In this document: piece after piece, positions 1-34,097 of the stretch | Numbering within the stretch: the stretch's first letter is position 1 | How the letters are laid out: each line of letters begins with the position of its first letter | Assembly: GCF_047663525.1 (NCBI RefSeq) | Contig: NC_092606.1 | Span: 4,462,501-4,526,500 of the forward strand | Reading direction: 5' to 3' | DNA: 64,000 nucleotides | Origin: Anas platyrhynchos | Taxonomy: Eukaryota > Chordata > Aves > Anseriformes > Anatidae | Notes under the pieces: model-generated | Told to the model about the DNA's origin: nothing | Database searches by the model: none | What the model saw: only the letters and a program-made list of their open reading frames with translations | Position numbers and translations under genes: made by a program

Positions 1-3000
1 AGAACAAATCCTGCAATGACAGAACAAATCCACTACAGCAAAAGCTGCTGACCACTAAGTGCTTCGTCCAGTTTTAAAAAGAATTCATCATGGACAATAA
101 AATCTGCAATTTCTACCAAAATCTCGGAAGCCTCCATCACTTTTTACACCAATTCACCGGCGCCATCACCTGAAATGACACCAATCACAAACAGCACAAG
201 TACTGACGCGGGGGAAGACATTTCACTCACACACAGACACACACACACACAATATTGCAAATTTAATCAAAAGCATTAGTTCTTTGCTTGCTGACTTCAG
301 ATATAGCTCATCAATTTCTGCAGAACTTCTCAGAGCTGACAGGACTCCTTCCTCTGAGGCAGCACTTTTCAGAGCAGTTCACAAACTGCAAAGCCAGATC
401 TATTAATCAAAATTCCTGATTCCGTTAGATGGAAAAGGGTATTACAAGAAAAAGAATTACTTGTTTACTTCCCCAGCTAAAAGCACACGAAGACATTCAC
501 TGAACTGTGCAGTGCTGAGGGAACAAATATTCAGAAATCAACTGCAGCCATTACTCTATTTCATTAGTTCTTTAAGTACCTGATGTGCCAAAAAAAACAG
601 AGCTGTAAAGACAAAAATATTAACAGGGCAACGATATGCAACAAGAGCTGTCGTTTTGCCTCTTTTTAATTAACAGGTATTACATTTTTTATTAAAAAAC
701 AAAAGTAGGCATTAGTGGTTCTCTCTCCAGAGGGGGCAGAACTACCCCTGAACTGCCTGCACAGAAATAAAAGCTGCAAAGTAAGAGACTCGGAGACTTC
801 ACAGCTCTCACCCGCAGCCAATAAAACTCCCGACACATCTGCCTTCCTAACGAAGGCTCCTGCTGCCCTCGAGCACAGCCCGCTCGTGCCAACGGCGCTG
901 ACACAGCAGCCTCACCCAGGGGATGCGAATCCAGCTGGATGCTCGAATGAATGGAAATGAGCATCCAGATGGATGCTCCTGTGGGTGGCAGAGGCATAGC
1001 GAGGGCTCGCACAGCGCTGCAGGAATTCCCTCGGTGCTTAATATGCGCCCAACCCTTTTACTCATCGGATTTTGGTACTCGGATTTTATTTATTAAACAC
1101 AATTATCTACGTACATAAAAACAAGGCGGCTTCTCCTTCATTCTCTGTATTTCCAGAAGAGAGGATGTTCAAAACGGGGCGGAAATATAAGAAGGCAGAT
1201 GTGGGTAAAAGCAGAGACCCAGCTTCTCCCCCAAGACCCTCCCAGAGAAGAGTTTTCTGGCTCCCCTCCCTGTTTTCCCTTCACTCCCGGGTGAGACACC
1301 ACCACAAACAGCACTGCCACGACTGCCAGCGTGCTTTTTAAAGAGCACCCGCAGAAAACGACGCCAAGAAAAACCCAGGTTTCCCCTCACCCTGTCTCAT
1401 GTGGTGGCACGCAAGGAAAAAGGCTGACAGATGAGGCTGCTACTCCGAGCTGGGATAACAGCTCCACCACTCCCCATTAGCAGATCAGGGAATAAATACG
1501 AACAGGCCATAGCACTTCATATCATGAATCAAGCAGGGTCACAGCCAGGGAACGCTCCGGTGCTCGATATGAATCCGTCTCTCCCGTGGCATTATTTCAT
1601 TACTCTGCAGCACATAATGACACACGCGCACAGGGTGTGTTCCCACCTCCAAGCTCTTGTCAAAGGTTTCACAACTTCACTGAAAATACGTGTTAGTTCT
1701 TACCATTGTGCCTTTGTTACCATTTACATACGTTGCCTTGCTCTGTCAATTAGTCCAGCTCTGTGATTTACTGCACTGCAAACGCCTGACATTTCAAAAC
1801 TCATACAAGGCTTACCCTAGGAGCACGCCTGGTATAATTTGCCAGCTCCTGGTTATTTCTTGGGACTTTAGCTAGCTTTTACAGCTTTTTGGCATTCATA
1901 GCTCACTAACTCTTTCTCTGAAAAAAAATATGTTGAATCCCTTTAGTAACTTCCTCTGCCTGTATCTGTTTCTGAGCTTATGCACATTCTCAACTGAAAA
2001 GTTTTAAACATCTTGTAGGCTTTGATTTCTCATCCTGGTTGTCTTCTACCCCAGATTTCTTCACAACCCTTAGTTATCTCCAAAATGCAGCGCTGTTCCC
2101 TGATTAGTTTTGTGCCTGTTTCCTAAAGATCCTCAGCTTGCATTCATTTCTTGTTTGCTTTCTCTCAATGTTGTGTGTTTTTTGAAGTCTTGACATTTTC
2201 AAATTGTCACCTAGAATATGTTTTAACTGTTTCTAAAACAGCCTATTTTTCATGCATTTTTATCCTAAAAACATACTGGAGAATGTTTAAAGAGATCAAA
2301 GTAACCAATGCTTCAAAGAGTGCTATTCTCAATTTCTAAAAACATCTGCCAGATAATGTTTACAAAATGTTTTGAACTTTTCAAAACAGTGTACTCAGAG
2401 GAACGTAAGCTTTTTAGAAGTATGTAACTCCAGAAACATTTAATTTGTAGCTTTACAAAAAATACCAAATGTAAAAAAAAAAAAAAATTTACTACCTCTC
2501 AAAAAAAAAATCACATCTAGAAAAAATCCAGTTTACTTTGAAGAATCTATGTCAATAATCTAAGCATGACATTTCAGCTAACATTCTTCTCCAGAATACT
2601 AAGCCTGTTTGTTTGTTTTCCTGATCATCCATGTCTAATAACAAATTCAACCTAACCAAAGTCATAATTCAAACTTTAAATTAATTTATCTCAAAGTCCT
2701 AAAGATATTGAAGAAAACTGAGGATGGTAGTGGTAAGCCATAATCTTAAGTTTTGGGTTTTAATTTCCTGTGAAAGCTTTTCGTGCAGTTCCGACTGGAA
2801 AATAAAGTTCTTTAATAAAGCACATTTGAAAAAGCCACAGGTAATTCTTGTTTATAATGAAAGCCTGCCCTCTTGTGTAAGGTTGGAGTTTAGCATGACG
2901 AGTTACGAATAGAGACACAAAGATTGGTGCTACTTCATGACTATACATCACAATGGTCTAGAAACCATAAACCTTCCAGCACTCTGTCATTGCATTGCTT

Positions 3001-3661
3001 TTGCTGTGTGGGGAATGTAAAAACAAGCTACTTATAATCTAATGCTACCTGCAGCAAGAAGAAAAAGAAAGCACTTTCTGCTTTGCTTTTTATCTTGGCC
3101 AATAAGGTAGAGTCAATTTCCAAATATTTAAATGCATGGCTAATTTTGGCATTAGTCCCTTCCATAACCTTTTGTACACATTCAGTTCAAACAAACAAAA
3201 AAACGTTCTTCACTACTTAGTGCTGACAAATAAAGCAAAAGAAAGGGGAGAACAGCTAACTCACTGTGACTTTCAGTTTCGTTTAACCCTTATCCCAGTT
3301 AGGATACTGTACAGGCATCTCCCTTCTTATGAAGAGAGGAGGCCAAGTGACTTGGGAAAGCCCACAGAAGACAACAAAAGCCACTGAGTGCTGACAAGAT
3401 CCTAAAGCTGAAATCACTGAAAACTACCATAACTACTACCAACTATACACATCTTACAGTAAGCACGAGCAACAAACATTTATCCAGCTGTGTAAGTAGC
3501 AGCACTGTCGCAGAATACATAGTGCAAGGCATTCATCAGGGACATTTTCTAGAAAAGGACAAAGTTTTCTTCCACGTGTTGAATTAAGAAGGTTTTATCC
3601 CCCCGAAAAGTTAGGCACCTCCAATGCAAGTAAATGTGCAAGTTAAACATGTAACACCTAC
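1..3661 (-). other. GOSR1: GOSR1 intron 6 (partial)
   Basis: AT-rich sequence with no recognisable GOSR1 exon; the conserved next segment (IEETISIAMATKENM in relatives) was searched for by eye and not found. Holds an (AC)n run at about 227-251 and A-runs near 2473 and 2502. Nothing else recognised. Confidence 0.7.
227..251. repeat. (AC)n microsatellite
   Basis: A run of CA dinucleotides with one G interruption in GOSR1 intron 6. Confidence 0.85.
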
Positions 3662-3736
3662 TTTCGAAGGTGCTCGTGTTCCTTCAGGAATAGTTCTGTT
3701 CTTCTGTTATTCACACCAGACCCACTTTTATATGAT
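3662..3736 (-). CDS. GOSR1: GOSR1 coding exon 6
   Basis: Completes Glu, then SYKSGSGVNNRRTELFLKEH and EHLR, and ends with two bases of an Asn/Lys-type codon. Acceptor ATGTAG; donor GTAGGT. This is the last GOSR1 exon seen in the window. Confidence 0.92.
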
Positions 3737-6700
3737 CTACATGAAAAAAAAATAAAAATTGGAAGACGTTTTCTCCAGAGGGTTTTCAGTAGATATTATT
3801 AATCAACTCGTACGCATTTCATGCTTTGTTACTCTGAAGTGACCGAACAGGAAAGCTCCAGTCATGCTAAGACATTTTTGAAGTGATTCAGCACAGCCTA
3901 ATAGTTTTACTTTAAAAACATTAATTCCCTTTCAAAGTTAAAACATACAAACAAACGAACAAAAATATCCACCAAGGAATCTTATCACAAACTCATTAAG
4001 AGTTGCGAATTCAAACAATTTTTTTTTGCGTTGTTCAGAGCACAGATGATTAACCTAAGCCAAGTAATCTCCTCCTACAGGGAAGTACTGCCTCCTCCCT
4101 TCCAGTGCAGGACCATGTCATTGCTAGAACACATGCTACAACTTACTCAATATCTTTTCGTACTGATCCCAACAGATTTTCCCTTTCTCGTATCGCCAAA
4201 AAGTTCGCTTTGGTTTTGTGGAATTCATGAGTGTAGTCCTGTAATAAAACAATTAGTCCAAAATTAGGGTCCTGAGATCATGTTAACAGAACAAGATTCT
4301 CAAGGAAGATCCAACCATCTTTTAAAATGTTAACTATTCTCTAACAAGAAGTGTAAGAGAACTTTATTAAATTAACATCAAAACTTCTTGGAAATTAATA
4401 TAAAGTATTTTTAAAACTCACTTTTAGCTGCTGTATTTTGGTAGCTACAGTTAAGGTCAAAGTGGAAGATCCACTGTTAATTCCTTCTCCCAATTCCACA
4501 CATCTTCAGCTTTCTGCTGGATTATCAATTTCCCATTACTGGTTGAATCAAAAACAGTAAAACCTACTGATATGGTGTGGTGAGGATGCTCCTGGGTTTA
4601 GTTAAGTTCCACTGAGTGAGAAAAAATATTTTCTGAACAATGAAATCAAAGATCTTCAAGTTGCGTTTCAAAACATTTCAGGCAGCTTGAAAACCAATCC
4701 AACTGGTAACCAGTGTCCAGTACAACACCAAAATCATTGTGATTTTTACAAAACACTGCTTTTTTAATATTCTGCGTTGTACAGATACCAAAGAGAAATT
4801 AAACTGTATATGACTGCAGAGAACATGCAAAGAACAGGCATTTTTAATATTATTATGCCATGAAAACATCACCAGTTTGAAACACTGCTCATTTAAACAG
4901 ATTAGTAGCCTTAGCCATCATGTTTCCTTCAACTCCCTTTATCAGTTCAGATGGTTTTACAATCATGTTTTCCTATCCTAAATGTAGGAAGAAGCCACAG
5001 TCCAGTTTATGTAGAACATCCACATGACGTGTTTCAAAAACAAGTTACACTAATTAACACAAACTGCAAAACATCCCAAATACTCTTCACCATGACAACA
5101 AAGCAGCTAAAAGAGACCTGCACAGACTCAGTTCTACAATCAGTAGAAACTTCCAAATGAGATTAACTTCCATATTCAAGTCTTTCAACTGCCTTTTTTT
5201 TCTTTTTCTTTTCCTCCCACCAAGCAGCCTCCTTGGGGCAGCTTTTCCTTTATCAGAGATTGCTGGTCGCAGTTATTTTAGGTAACTAAATGCTAACAAC
5301 CCCTGCATCTCAAAGCAATACAGCTTCATTATAATATTTTTATTTTATAAAGAAATCCAGCAGGAAGTAATGCTATGAATGCACAGATAACTGGATAAAT
5401 CATACTCCCAGAGCACTTAGCATTGAAATAAATATTTACACTCATTTGGAGAAGTTTGTTTCTACAAACGTTTTCAGATCCTGTGCTTGCAACACATTTG
5501 AAGAAAACTTTTTTTCAATTAATCAGACTTTTTACTTGTTGCAAGTTAGGCACAGTAATACAGTACTCACAGACTCCTCCCAGCCAATTGGCATCTGGAG
5601 CGCGTTTGAGCATATGTACACAGTACATCCATACTGAGATAAAACAAACAAGTATGCTGTGATACCAGCAGTACTAGTAATTATTTCAACAAAGCAACAC
5701 AATAAAACGTGTTTGTTACCTGTAATATGTCTCTGTGACGCTGTAACGTATGCATTAGTGCAGCATTCAGGGATGGGACTCCTGCGCTGTTTGTGTATTC
5801 TGCCATTTTGTCATTTATTCCAGTAAGCTGGAAGGGATAAAGAAAAAAAAAAAAAAAAGGCTTATTCTTGTAAGAAAGTTACAAGGCATCAGATGAAGGA
5901 ACTCCCCCTAACAACAGATGCACACTTTCAGAAACATTTCTCTACCACCCCCTCTAGTACTTCATAAACAGGTATCACAGAAACCTGTACTGTAACACTT
6001 TCAAGGTGCCAAAGTAAAAATACAATAACCGGGGTTACCTTTCCCAGAAGCTGTTCAATCTCCACAGCCATGGTCTCAAACATTCTGTCCTGGCTTGACC
6101 CATTTAAGAGAGGAGTGGTGTCAGAGCTAAGGGGGGGAAAAAAAAAAAAAGTAGTTACTGAAATGTCCACCTTGCATCACCTGGGGAAAATATAACCTCC
6201 CCTTGAAAAATACTCCTGACACCAAACATTTGTCTAGTACCAACGCCCTTTCATCCTCAACTTTTAAGCTCAAGTTATTTTCTTATGTTTCGGCACTAAG
6301 GAGCACTGAAGGATGGGTATGTTACATCAGCTACAGAATTACACTTCAGTTACACAGTGCTAGGACAACCCACTGAGCTGTTATGCAGACAAACATTCTA
6401 CACAGCAGTGCGTACCACCCAGCTTATCACCATTCGTTTCATACAGCACACCTTCACTATTTTTTTTTTTAAGATAAACTAAAAACACAATGCAAAATCA
6501 CACCTAAGCAAGAGAACAGCAGCACACCGCTTAGTGTGCCAACCTGCAGACATCTGACAGCTAACACCTTTCAGAAAACGCTCTGTTTTGATTATCTATT
6601 GTAACTAGAGTAAGAGAAGAAAGTTTTGCAGAGGGTAGCAAAATAAGTACAACAATTAGATTACATAGCAAGTAACGTATGAGCTTAAAAGAAAAAAAAG

Positions 6701-8162
6701 GCAGAGACTAGGACTTTTGACTCAAGGGTAACGTGATCATTCTTGTGTTGCTCTCAGGCTTCCAGGACCAGAAATTCAGGGGAAGATTAAAAAAAATATT
6801 CAACCCTCCAGAAGCGTTATACCCAACCCACCACAGTATGTGAGCTCTGAGAGCAAGAAATGCTCTTACACTTCAAGCAAATAGGACCAGATTTCCTAAA
6901 GAAAGTAGCACTTACTCAAAAAGACAAAGAGCACACAAGGCTGCAGGTTTGTACCTATCAAGATATAACCTACAGCACTGAGAAGGATAAACGTGGAGTT
7001 AAGAAGAAAACAAAATCAACGCACACACAGGCAGCAGTCACTCATAACTGATACACGATGCTGAGATCCACAATTAATAAGCAAAGAACAACATTTTTAA
7101 AGACTGTGCACAGGGACAGAGAAGCTGATAATTACTGCTGTGGGACTGCAAAAAGGCCTCAAGGCTGCTGTTAAGCTGGAAAGAGTTGGAAAGTTTTATT
7201 ATACTAAATCTCCAGTGAAACATAAATCTACGTAATGTAAGATTATTCTGTTTTATATATATATTATTCTGTTATATATACATACACGCACGTACCTGGT
7301 TTATATATAAATAAACCTACGTATAGCTCTCACTCTGGCTACTTACCTGAGGAGCACACCAGAAAGTGACAGCCACCCTGGAGAGGGGAAAGCAACAAAC
7401 TGCCCGCTTCCCTTCCCCGCTCTCCATGCTCCCAGCTGCAGTGGCCGCAGCTCAGTGCCCGCTTCCCCCAGCTCCGAAGCAGGGATGAGGAGCACCACAG
7501 CAGCCCACCAGGGCCACGTAAAGGCTAAACTGCCAGAGCCCAAAGCACTTCCTGCAGCCTCTGAGAGCCTCTGCTAAGTCCATACAAGTAAAACTGGAAA
7601 ACGCCACCTGGCATCACGCTGAGAGGAGAATCACAGAGCTGTGAGGGGTGGGAAAGAGCTCCAGGATCACCTGCTCCAGCCGCCCACCACCATCCCCCCC
7701 TAACCCACCTCCAACCTCTCCCTGAACCCCCAGGGTCGGTGCCTCCCCCCAGCCTCAAGCGCTGCGACGAGCTTAAGAAACCGAGCTTTATAAAAAAAAG
7801 CAACTGAGGTGGCGGCAGGGAGAGGAACAGAGCGACAAATTAAACGGTAAAGAAACGTGTTAGTACCTATACCTGTCGCGCCGCCCGTCCCGGCCGCCGC
7901 TGTAGCTGGTGCAGAGCTTGCTGAAGGAGACCAGCTTCAGGTCCAGCTCGTTCTCCAGCTGCCTCGCCTGCTTCCGCAGATCTGCGGGGGGGGGTCGGAG
8001 GAAGAGAGGTCACAGCCCTGCGGGGAGCCCCAAAACCCCGCGGGGAGCGAGAGGGGGAAAGAACCGGGGAACCGCGGCCGGGCCCCAACCGCCTCCCCCT
8101 CAGCCCCAACCCCCCCATGGCCCCCGCTCGCCTTCCCAGTAGTTGCTGCTCCCCGCCGCCAT
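3662..8162 (-). CDS. GOSR1: GOSR1, Golgi SNAP receptor complex member 1 (GS28), 5' part of gene
   Basis: GOSR1 is a Golgi Qb-SNARE that acts in ER-Golgi and intra-Golgi vesicle fusion. Six coding exons are visible on the minus strand: 8162-8132, 7981-7867, 6126-6039, 5827-5720, 4238-4147 and 3736-3662. Joined, they give about 169 residues in continuous phase, starting MAAGSSNYWEDLRKQARQLE. They include the family stretches TTPLLNGSSQDRMFETMA and LNAALMHTLQRHRDILQ. The start is the ATG at 8162, in a strong Kozak context (A at -3, G at +4). What is seen covers the N-terminal helical region up to LKEHEHLR. The rest of the SNARE motif and the C-terminal membrane anchor of this roughly 250-residue family were not found and should lie beyond position 1. 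Intron 1 uses a GC donor. The gene lies downstream of CPD on the same strand, as in mammals. Identity is near certain; exon ends are inferred from splice signals. Confidence 0.95.
4147..4238 (-). CDS. GOSR1: GOSR1 coding exon 5
   Basis: Encodes DYTHEFHKTKANFLAIRERE then NLLGSVRKDI and two bases of Glu. Acceptor ATTACAG; donor GTAAGT. Confidence 0.93.
5720..5827 (-). CDS. GOSR1: GOSR1 coding exon 4
   Basis: 36 whole codons, LTGINDKMAEYTNSAGVPSL then NAALMHTLQRHRDILQ. Acceptor TTCCAG; donor GTAACA. Confidence 0.93.
6039..6126 (-). CDS. GOSR1: GOSR1 coding exon 3
   Basis: Encodes SDTTPLLNGSSQDRMFETMA then VEIEQLLGK. Acceptor CCCTTAG follows a long T/C run; donor GTAACC. Confidence 0.92.
7620..7760. 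mobile_element. CR1-like LINE fragment (diverged)
   Basis: The stretch with AATCACAGAGCTGTGAGGGG, then CTCCAGGATCACCTGCTCCA and a CCCCCAGGGTCGGTGCC block, resembles the 3' region of chicken-repeat-1 elements (AATCACAGAAT, GATCATC and similar). It is diverged and partial; assignment is by eye only. Confidence 0.45.
7867..7981 (-). CDS. GOSR1: GOSR1 coding exon 2
   Basis: Encodes DLRKQARQLENELDLKLVSF, then SKLCTSYSGGRDGRRDRY and a split Ser. Acceptor CCCCGCAG; donor GTACTA. An alternative donor 6 bases earlier (GTATAG) would break the conserved RYSSD join. Confidence 0.9.
8132..8162 (-). CDS. GOSR1: GOSR1 coding exon 1
   Basis: Encodes MAAGSSNYWE plus the first base of the next Asp codon. The exon ends AAG before GCGAGC, so the donor is GC, not GT. 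Phase fits exon 2 exactly. Confidence 0.88.
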
Positions 8163-8350
8163 CTTTGTTGTCCGACGTCAGCCGCGGCCCGCCGAGACGG
8201 CCGGCACGGAGCGGGGCGGAGCGGGGCGGGGAGCGGCGGGAGGGCCGCCCGCTGCAGCGCCCCCCCGAGGCCCGCAGCCGCCTCACGGCACCCCCCCGGC
8301 CTCCGACCCCTCTCAGGCCCCGATCCCCGTCATGGCCCCGACCCCCCCCC
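8163..8350 (-). promoter_or_regulatory. GOSR1: GOSR1 CpG-rich promoter
   Basis: Dense CpG sequence just upstream of the GOSR1 ATG, without a TATA box. Two GC boxes (GGGGCGG) lie at about 8213-8229. A TGACGTC CRE-like site is at 8174-8180. A YY1 consensus (AAGATGGCGGC, minus strand, 8165-8155) overlaps the start codon. This is the usual layout of a housekeeping promoter; the transcription start is not known. Confidence 0.7.
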
Positions 8351-8899
8351 GTCAGGCTCCAGCTTCTTCTCCCCCCCCCCAGTCTCACTGAGGTAAAAAA
8401 AGGACAAAAAGACGTTGCTGGGCGTCAAAATAGGTTTTATACAGGTTATTGGAGCTCGGTATACAGGTTTAAAAAACAAAACACACCAAAAAAAAAAACC
8501 ACAAAACCACATAAAATAAACGAGGATGAGAGGCCCTGCTGTCCAGCCTCGCCTCGTGTAGACAAATGGAGGCTGAAGGCACGGGTGAGACGTGTGGGGA
8601 AGCGGCTCCTTGCCCTCGGACGGACAGACGGACGGACAGAAGGCAAAGGGAGGCTGTGGGGGCTCCTCCTGCCCCGCCACCAGCCCTGGTGGGGCCTGAG
8701 GCGTAGAAAAGGCTCCCGGTTACAAAACGACCCGACCCGACCCAACCCCACTCGGCTTTAAAAGAGGCACTGAGTGCACTACCCCCGGAGCTCACACACC
8801 CCCATCCTGCCGAGACTTATTGCTAGTGGGACGAGGCAAGGCCAGCTCCATCCGCTGCCTGCTGCCGGAGAAAACGCTGCCCAAACAGAGCTCTCAGAG

Positions 8900-11085
8900 C
8901 CCTTTGAACCATCAACTTTTAATATAAAACCCAACTGCGGCTCTTGTTAGAGCCCTCAGAAGCAGGGCCAGGGTGGAGATTTGGCAGCATTACTGCTGGT
9001 GTGCCACAGCCCAGCACCTGGGGAAAAGGCACAGCCAAGGACCAGAGCCCACAGGAGCTGGGACCAAGCAGAACACAGCCATGGGGGGGCTCCTTCACAG
9101 CGCAGTGATGTGGGACAGGAGCATGGGGAATGCTCAGCCTCGGCCCAGCCCCCCACCCCAGCCAGCTCTCAGCACGTGCTTTTTGCCCCATAACACCCCC
9201 TGAAAGAGGGAAGAAGGCAGGCTGCAGTCCAAGCGTTATCCTCCTCTTTCCAGGTAGCTGTAGAAAACCAGCAGCTAGCTGCCAAAATGATCAGCGAGGC
9301 TACAGACACAGTTTTGGAGGGGAAATCGACCACCAAGTGGTCCTTGCAAGATAAGGCTCAGCAGTCTCTGACAGGGAAGCTGCTGCTCTGCTCCTCCAGA
9401 GGAGCCCCTGTCATACGTTTGGGTGCAAACACACTCCGGAGACACCCTGTGCAGGTTCACGAGCAGAGCTCCCTGGGCTGCCGGAGAACAGGAGGAAATC
9501 AGGTTAAAGTGTACGTCCAAGGAGTTGCTGCAGTGCTCAGCTCCTGTACCCCAGAGAGAATTAAAAAAAAAAAAAAAAAAAAAGAAAAAAAAGAACCAGC
9601 AGCAAGAAAATAAGTGCCTATACTCTAATCCCAGACTTCTGCCCAGAAAGCACAAGAACTTCAGAAACTTATAGATAAAGGCTTTGGAAATCAATGTTTC
9701 AGGCATCGTGCCCTTCTGGGCATTCCTTCTATTCCCCACAAATCCAGGGCATCTTGAGGACGCGCAGTGCGGCTCCTCTTCCCACCTTCCTGCCAAGTGC
9801 TACAGAACAAAAGTTGGCTGCTTTTCCCTTCTTCTGCACAGGTCTTCAGCCCTTCCTCACGCCTTGCACCAGGCCCCCGCAGCAGCAGACACTGCAGACA
9901 CACAAGCAGGTGGAGCTCTTGCTACACACTTCAGGGACACTGGAGCAGCAGAACAGAGCCAGGCCAGCAGGCCAATTTGGTGCCTGCCATCGCCAGAGCT
10001 TGACGAGAGGTGTTCAAAGCACTCTGATCACTAAATGGTATTAGCTGGACAATGACAAGTCAGGCCACGGGCACCCCTATGGCCACTCTCTGCTGTTCCC
10101 ATAATGCTCCAAGCAGTGGCCAGGTTTCACTGTTTCCACCTGAATAGAGGTGGACTTGAGCAAAAGTGGAGTCAATTACTAGTTATTTTCTACAGCATCC
10201 ACCACAACCAGTTTATCCGTCTGTTTAGAACAATCTCCAGTTGCGCTTTCAGACACTGTGCTGCTGTAACACTAAGATGAGACTCCAAAAGCCAAGTCCA
10301 CACAAATGAGAAACAACCAGGGGTGATGGGGACAGAATTTTTCTTCCCCAGAAGTCAGGAACAGCAGTTCTTCAGAGCTGGCAAGCTGTTGAACTTGGTC
10401 AGAGTTCACTGAAGCTCTGACATTTGCTCCTTTCTCCAGTTCACGTGAAGAATGGATGTCATCTCCCCCAGGTTTTAGCCAAGACCCTGCTTGGGACTAG
10501 CAATGCATTAGAGAATCTCCACAACCACTGCAGAGCAGAGCAGGCCACAGCATCTCAAGGCGGGGAAAAGCTCTGAGAGAGCAGCTGAGAACCAGGTACA
10601 GTCCATTTCTAAGGGCTGCTCTGCAGAACGTGGAGTCAGTGATGGATCTGGCTTCCACCACGTACAGAGTAAGAAAAATGAAATCAAAACAGGTAGAGAA
10701 ACCACTTTGGAGTGTTGTAACTATGACCCCATGCAGGTCTTGGGGCACTTCCCCACCATCTGCTCACTGTTTTGAGATGTTGGGGAAGTGCTAGGAACTC
10801 TGCTGGCCACCCTGTTAAGTTACCTTTCAAACAACGTGATGTGAGAACATCCAAACCTTGACCTAAAATCATAAGCCTTGTCCTTAACCCAAACACAACC
10901 CCTAACACCCACTGATTTGCACGTACGTAGGAACAGAGCAAACAGCAGAGGGAAGTCAGGAGCTGCCACCCACATTTCTGGAGGACACAATCCTGCAAGT
11001 TAATGTTTCAAAACTGAACCACAGGGATCCCCCCCCCTCCCACTGGGGCTGGTCCATGGGAACCTCCTTTCCTGTCTGGGAGGTG
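8900..11085 (-). other. CPD: CPD 3' UTR (probable)
   Basis: No coding signal follows the CPD stop. The first candidate poly(A) signal on the minus strand that I see is ATTAAA at 8923-8918, which would give a 3' UTR of about 2.2 kb. An A-run (minus-strand T-run) lies at about 9562-9590. The end is inferred; longer forms reaching toward 8400 cannot be excluded. Confidence 0.5.
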
Positions 11086-33301
<22,216 letters not shown>

Positions 33302-33500
33302 GGCCCCGCCGCCGCCACCGCCCGGCCCGGCCCGGCCCCGACCCCAGCCCCGGGCTCCGGAGCCGGGAGGAGGAGGTGGAGGAAGGGGGAGGGGGCGGGG
33401 CCGAGGTGCTGTCGCTCCGCCCCTCCTGGCCAATGAGAGGGCGCGGATGGGGAGGGAGGGGAGGGGCAAAGGGGAGGTTGGCCAATGGGAAGGGGAGGGG
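33302..33500 (-). promoter_or_regulatory. CPD: CPD promoter region
   Basis: GC-rich, TATA-less sequence upstream of the CPD ATG. It has a GC box (GGGGGCGGGG at 33391-33400) and two GGCCAAT boxes (about 33428-33434 and 33480-33486), in inverted orientation to CPD as NF-Y allows. The transcription start is not known. Confidence 0.65.
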
Positions 33501-33574
33501 AGAGGAGCGTCATGGAGAAGGGGGGGGGCGCACGGAGGCTCAGCGGCGCCCCCTGGCGGGAGGAGCGGGAAGGG

Positions 33575-33632
33575 TTGGGGGGGATTTGGGGTTTTTGGGG
33601 GGGTTTGGGGTTTTTGGGGTCTTTGGGGGTTC
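33575..33632 (+). repeat. G-tract/T-tract repeat upstream of CPD
   Basis: Repeated blocks of GGGG or more separated by TTT or TTTTT (TTTGGGGTTTTTGGGG type). Four or more G-runs with short loops fit a G-quadruplex motif on the plus strand, about 280 bp upstream of the CPD start codon. Confidence 0.8.
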
Positions 33633-33917
33633 TGCGGCCTTTGGGCAACCCAAAAGGCCCCGCATGTGTCCGGCCAGCCCTGCCCCAGCCCCCAGCGCCG
33701 TGTGCTGCTGGAGCAGAGCCCCCCGGAGATAGCAAAGCAAAGCCAGGGAGCTGCAAACGGAGCCAAAGCCGGAGAGGAGGAGGAAGGTGCGGGGTGGCTG
33801 CCTGCCCCGGCACAACAATGAGGGGTTCAGGTGTGGCTCTGCTGCCTGGCTGCCCGCAGGGGGCTTGTCCTGGCTGCCCCCCGGCACCCAGCCCTGACCC
33901 CGGGGGGTTAGGGGTCA

Positions 33918-34097
33918 CCCAGCACCATTAGGTGTTGGTACAGGCAGCCCAGCACCGTGAGGTGTTCTTAGGGACATCCCCGCACCCTCAGGTGTCATTA
34001 CGGGCACCCCAGCACCGTTAGGTGTCATTACTGGCATTGCAGCATGGTTACGTGTCGTTACAGGCACCCCAGCACCCACAGGTGTCGTGCACAGCGC
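33918..34097. repeat. 30-bp minisatellite, six units
   Basis: Six head-to-tail units of 30 bp built on CCCAGCACCGTTAGGTGTCA plus TTACGGGCAC, beginning at 33918, 33948, 33978, 34008, 34038 and 34068. Units differ at several positions. A frame left open across it on the minus strand is a product of the 30-bp period, not a gene. Confidence 0.88.

Larger units (their letters stand above)
3737..7866 (-). other. GOSR1: GOSR1 introns 2-5
   Basis: Introns are 7866-6127, 6038-5828, 5719-4239 and 4146-3737. Apart from poly(A/T) tracts next to the acceptors, a TA-rich stretch at about 7253-7270 and one probable CR1 fragment (about 7620-7760), nothing recognisable was seen. Confidence 0.75.

Noticed and set aside
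7861-7873. GOSR1 exon 2 ending at 7873 (donor GTATAG)
   Set aside because: It would delete Tyr and shift the conserved RYSSDTT join; the donor six bases later fits the family exactly.
7857-8396. 179-codon plus-strand frame over GOSR1 exons 1 and 2
   Set aside because: It is antisense to firm coding exons and lies in GC-rich promoter sequence, where stops are rare; the proline/arginine-rich product has no family features.
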